A stretch of DNA of 60,000 bases from Nematostella vectensis (taxonomy: Eukaryota; Cnidaria; Anthozoa; Actiniaria; Edwardsiidae), in the NCBI RefSeq assembly GCF_932526225.1, contig NC_064034.1, forward strand, positions 21,729,747 through 21,789,746, given 5' to 3'. The notes beneath the pieces were generated by a model, which was given only the letters and a program-made list of their open reading frames with translations, did not search any database and was not told the DNA's origin. A program made the translations under genes and the position numbers. Numbering within the stretch: the first letter of the stretch is position 1; each line of letters begins with the position of its first letter. Positions 57,236-60,000 of the stretch are shown piece after piece.

Positions 57236-58722
57236 TTGCGGCGTAGCCACGCTCTTCAAGGGGGTGCGCGTGTATGTAAGATCTGCCATGGGAATGCAGG
57301 CTCAGAGACAGCCGTTGAGGAACTCATTTACCGCGTATTAGGCGACTGTCTGGAGGAGAGTATTGTAGTGAAGATAGCGGATGACTTGTGCTGCAGCGGC
57401 AATACACCTACCGAGCTAATAAACAGCTGGCAAAGAGTCTTTGATGTACTGTACAAGTGGAATCTTCGCTTATCTGCGGCAAAGACCGTGATCGACCCCC
57501 AATCCACCACAGTCTTAGGATGGATCTGGAGCTCAGGCACTCTAAAGGCGAGTCCCCACCGCATTGCCGCGTTAGCATCCTGCCCCGCCCCAGAGACCGT
57601 CACACAGTTGAGATCATTTATTAGTGCGTTCAAGATCTTGGCACGTGTCATACCTCACTGCTCCACACTTCTAGCGCCATTTGACGACGCTATCGCTGGT
57701 CGTCAGTTCCAAGAGCCCATTCCTTGGACTGATGAGCTTCGCTCATCCTTCAATAAAGCACAAAGCGCCCTATTCAAGAACCGCGCCATCACCCTTCCTC
57801 GACCCGATGACCAGCTCTGGATAGTAACGGATGGTTCTGTCCGTAAGCCAGGAATTGGCGCGACCTTGTACGTCACTAAAGGCGAGAAGCTACACTTAAA
57901 GGGCTTTTTCAGCGCTAAGCTCCGTGGTGGTCAAGCTACATGGCTGCCTTGCGAGGTCGAGGCCTTATCAATTGCCGCAGCAACGAACCAGTTCAGCCCA
58001 TTCCTGATACAATCACATCACAAGGCGTGCATACTCACAGACAGTAAGCCTTGCGTACAGGCCTATGAAAAGCTATACCACGAAGAATTCTCCAACAGTC
58101 CCCGCGTTGCGACCTTTCTGTCCACAGTGAGTCGCTATCAAGCATCTGTAAGGCACGTTGCTGGTGCCGCTATCCTACCATCTGATTTCGCAAGCCGCAA
58201 TGCGCCTGTATGCGAAGATCGCTCATGTAAAGTACGCGCATTCGTCAAACGACTCGAAGACTCCGTCGTCCGCAGAGCACCTATACAGGACATCATGTCC
58301 GGCCAGGAGAGACTGCCGTTTACGAGCAGACCAGCTTGGCTCGCAATCCAATCCCAATGTTCTGACCTCCGGCGCGATCATGCTCACCTAACCCAGGGTA
58401 CCATACCTTCCAAGAAACTCAACAACATCAAAGATGTGAAGCGATATTTAAACGTCGCTACGGTTGCAAAGGATGGCCTACTCATCGTTAAGCGGGAAGA
58501 CCCTTTACGTCCGACTCGCGCGCGTATCATTGTTCCACGGCAAGTTTTAGATGGTCTTATGACTGCGTTACATATCCAACTATGTCATCCATCAAGTCAC
58601 CAACTGAAGTTAGTCACAAGGCGCTATTTGTTTGCTTTGGACATAGATAAAGCAATTGATCGCTTTACGCACAACAATCACGTCTGCGCCTCACTCCGCC
58701 AGACCCCCATAGCACGAAGTAC
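57236..58722 (+). pseudogene. RT C-terminal part, RNase H and HHCC of the same element
   Basis: The longest pol frame starts after a deletion that removes most RT fingers and the first catalytic Asp, and after a frame change near 57290. It has VLGDCLEESIVVKIADDLCC, where ADD is the RT catalytic pair, and a connection domain. RNase H follows (WIVTDGSVRKPGIGAT, PCEVEALSIAAA, CILTDSKPCVQAYEK, LPSDFASRN), with its Asp, Glu, Asp and Asp positions kept. An integrase zinc-binding start comes last (ALHIQLCHPSSHQLK, then HNNHVCASLRQTP). Homology stops near 58720 where a tandem duplication begins. The integrase core is absent. Confidence 0.8.
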
Positions 58723-58880
58723 ACATGCCTCTTTGAGCGTATCTGTGGAACCTGACTATTTTTATATTCTAGTACAAACCCATAGTGTGGTACACATGCC
58801 TCTTTGAGCGTATCTGTGGAACCTGACTATTTTTATATTCTAGTGCAAACCCATAGTGTGGTACACATGTCTCTTTTTCG
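58721..58880. repeat. 71-bp tandem duplication at the retroelement break
   Basis: ACACATGCCTCTTTGAGCGT through CCCATAGTGTGGT occurs at 58721-58791 and 58792-58862, with a partial third copy (ACACATGTCTCTTTT) after it. The copies differ at one base. It marks the place where the retroelement homology ends. Confidence 0.93.
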
Positions 58881-60000
58881 GTATAAGGATGCAGCCAATG
58901 CTAAACCCTGACTCTGTTATGAAAAAATATCTGAAATAACATGCCATATTTATTAGAAAAAAAAACTTAATTTTAAAACCCTGTTATAGGGCAACAACAA
59001 CAATTATAATACACAGAATTAAGAATAGTGATAATTGAAGACTATTCATACGAAGACAAAATATCCTGTTCAGCACTGATAGACTAGAAATAAACACTCT
59101 GTTATGACAAACTGCTCTAAATATATACGTTTTAGAGCAAACAATGTAAATCATTCTTTTCTTTTTGGTGGCATGCCCTATAGTAAATAAAGGGGAGTAC
59201 CCCCACCCCCTCCCCCCCCACCCCCCACTTCAGGGTAACATTGTAGCTATCGATTAAATGTAATCTGATACCATAATTGATTAAATTCTTTCTGTTGTTG
59301 ACGTTTAGGTTGCTTGAAAATTAGGCTAGATATAAAAAATAAAAGCCTTCTATTACTAATTGCAGTTATGTAACAGCTGAGACGTCATTTTCCTATAATA
59401 CACAGCAGGCTGTTACACAAAATACTTGATTTGGAAAAAAAGACATTAACAAACCAATTATCATCATAGAACAGATATTACAATTATTATTACATAACAG
59501 ATATAAAAAAAATGGGCATTTAAACCAACAGAAATGTATAGTCTTCTAAATCCATTTTTTTTCTAAATTCCTACAATAGTGTAAATTCTAGGGACATATG
59601 CCTCAACTGATAAAATGACTGCAATTAGCGATAAAAGGTGAAGTTATTAATGTGTGTCTTCTTCTTCTCCTTCTTCTTTTCAGGCTTTGCTGTTTTTTTT
59701 CTAAATAATACAAATATTGTAAAATGGATTAGGAAACAAATTAGCAGCCCCGTAAAATGTGAAGAGCATTCTATGGAGTAGATGATATTTATACATTATA
59801 TTTCCAAAAATTTAATTTATTTACTGTGGGGGACTTAGCTAAAATGCCAAAAACAGATAAAAACAGATGGGGATTGTCTAAAGCAAAATCAAATTTCACC
59901 CTAAGGGATGATAGCACTGAGGGCGTCAGATAGTTTTGGTAAGAATTTTACACCCTAACAGATACTGTGAGATTTCATTGCTTATTAAAATATATCATCT
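58881..60000. other. no gene recognised
   Basis: AT-rich sequence with a C-run near 59200-59225. No frames, RNA genes or repeats that I can name. Confidence 0.5.

Overview
The window looks like nuclear DNA of a cnidarian, most likely an anthozoan (coral or sea anemone). The reasons are an AT-rich eukaryotic sequence with GT-AG introns, a Shal-type voltage-gated potassium channel, decayed rhodopsin-type receptor DNA, BEL/Pao, Ty3/Gypsy and LINE relics, several TIR elements, and a copy of a multi-domain gene family that I remember as highly repeated in cnidarian predicted proteomes. The species cannot be fixed from sequence alone.

Layout. 1-10.4 kb: a TIR repeat at the left edge, a 5'-truncated LINE with a (TTA)n tail, a degenerate tandem repeat at 4.4-6.1 kb, and a long stretch with no recognisable gene. 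10.4-16.65 kb: the one convincingly intact host gene, a two-exon Kv4/Shal-like channel. Its 5-kb intron is filled by a palindromic AGCTAGCT satellite and a 36-bp minisatellite; the 36-bp unit is also the sequence of the 3' splice-site tract. 16.8-18.8 kb: a second LINE 3' end and another 36-bp minisatellite. 18.95-23.55 kb: a decayed BEL/Pao retrotransposon on the minus strand with one LTR. 24.2-29.4 kb: a decayed, intron-containing minus-strand copy of a large gene whose C-terminal half reads as a FEN1/XPG-like (PIN-fold) nuclease followed by a tesmin/TSO1-type cysteine-rich DNA-binding domain. 30.6-31.4 kb: a GPCR pseudogene.

32.1-35.0 kb: the 5' end of a plus-strand Gypsy element split by a 2.1-kb TIR transposon, which itself carries a smaller MITE-like repeat. 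35.5 and 36.0 kb: a short fold-back element with a 10-bp target duplication and a pogo-type MITE. 38.3-46 kb: parts of host genes, namely a long minus-strand exon encoding a Ser/Thr/Pro-rich protein with a coiled coil, further minus-strand candidate exons, and two plus-strand candidate terminal exons. 46.83-52.18 kb: a Gypsy element with both LTRs and a 1.5-kb Tc1/mariner-like element with very long TIRs inserted at a TA inside pol. 53.9-54.3 kb: CATGG-rich and (GA)n repeats. 55.3-58.7 kb: a third LTR-type retroelement on the plus strand, also disabled.

The window is therefore one working channel gene and parts of one or two other host genes set in nested, mostly dead mobile DNA. The most novel items are the FEN1-like/CRC family and the AG-free minisatellite that seems to have grown out of the channel gene's splice acceptor.
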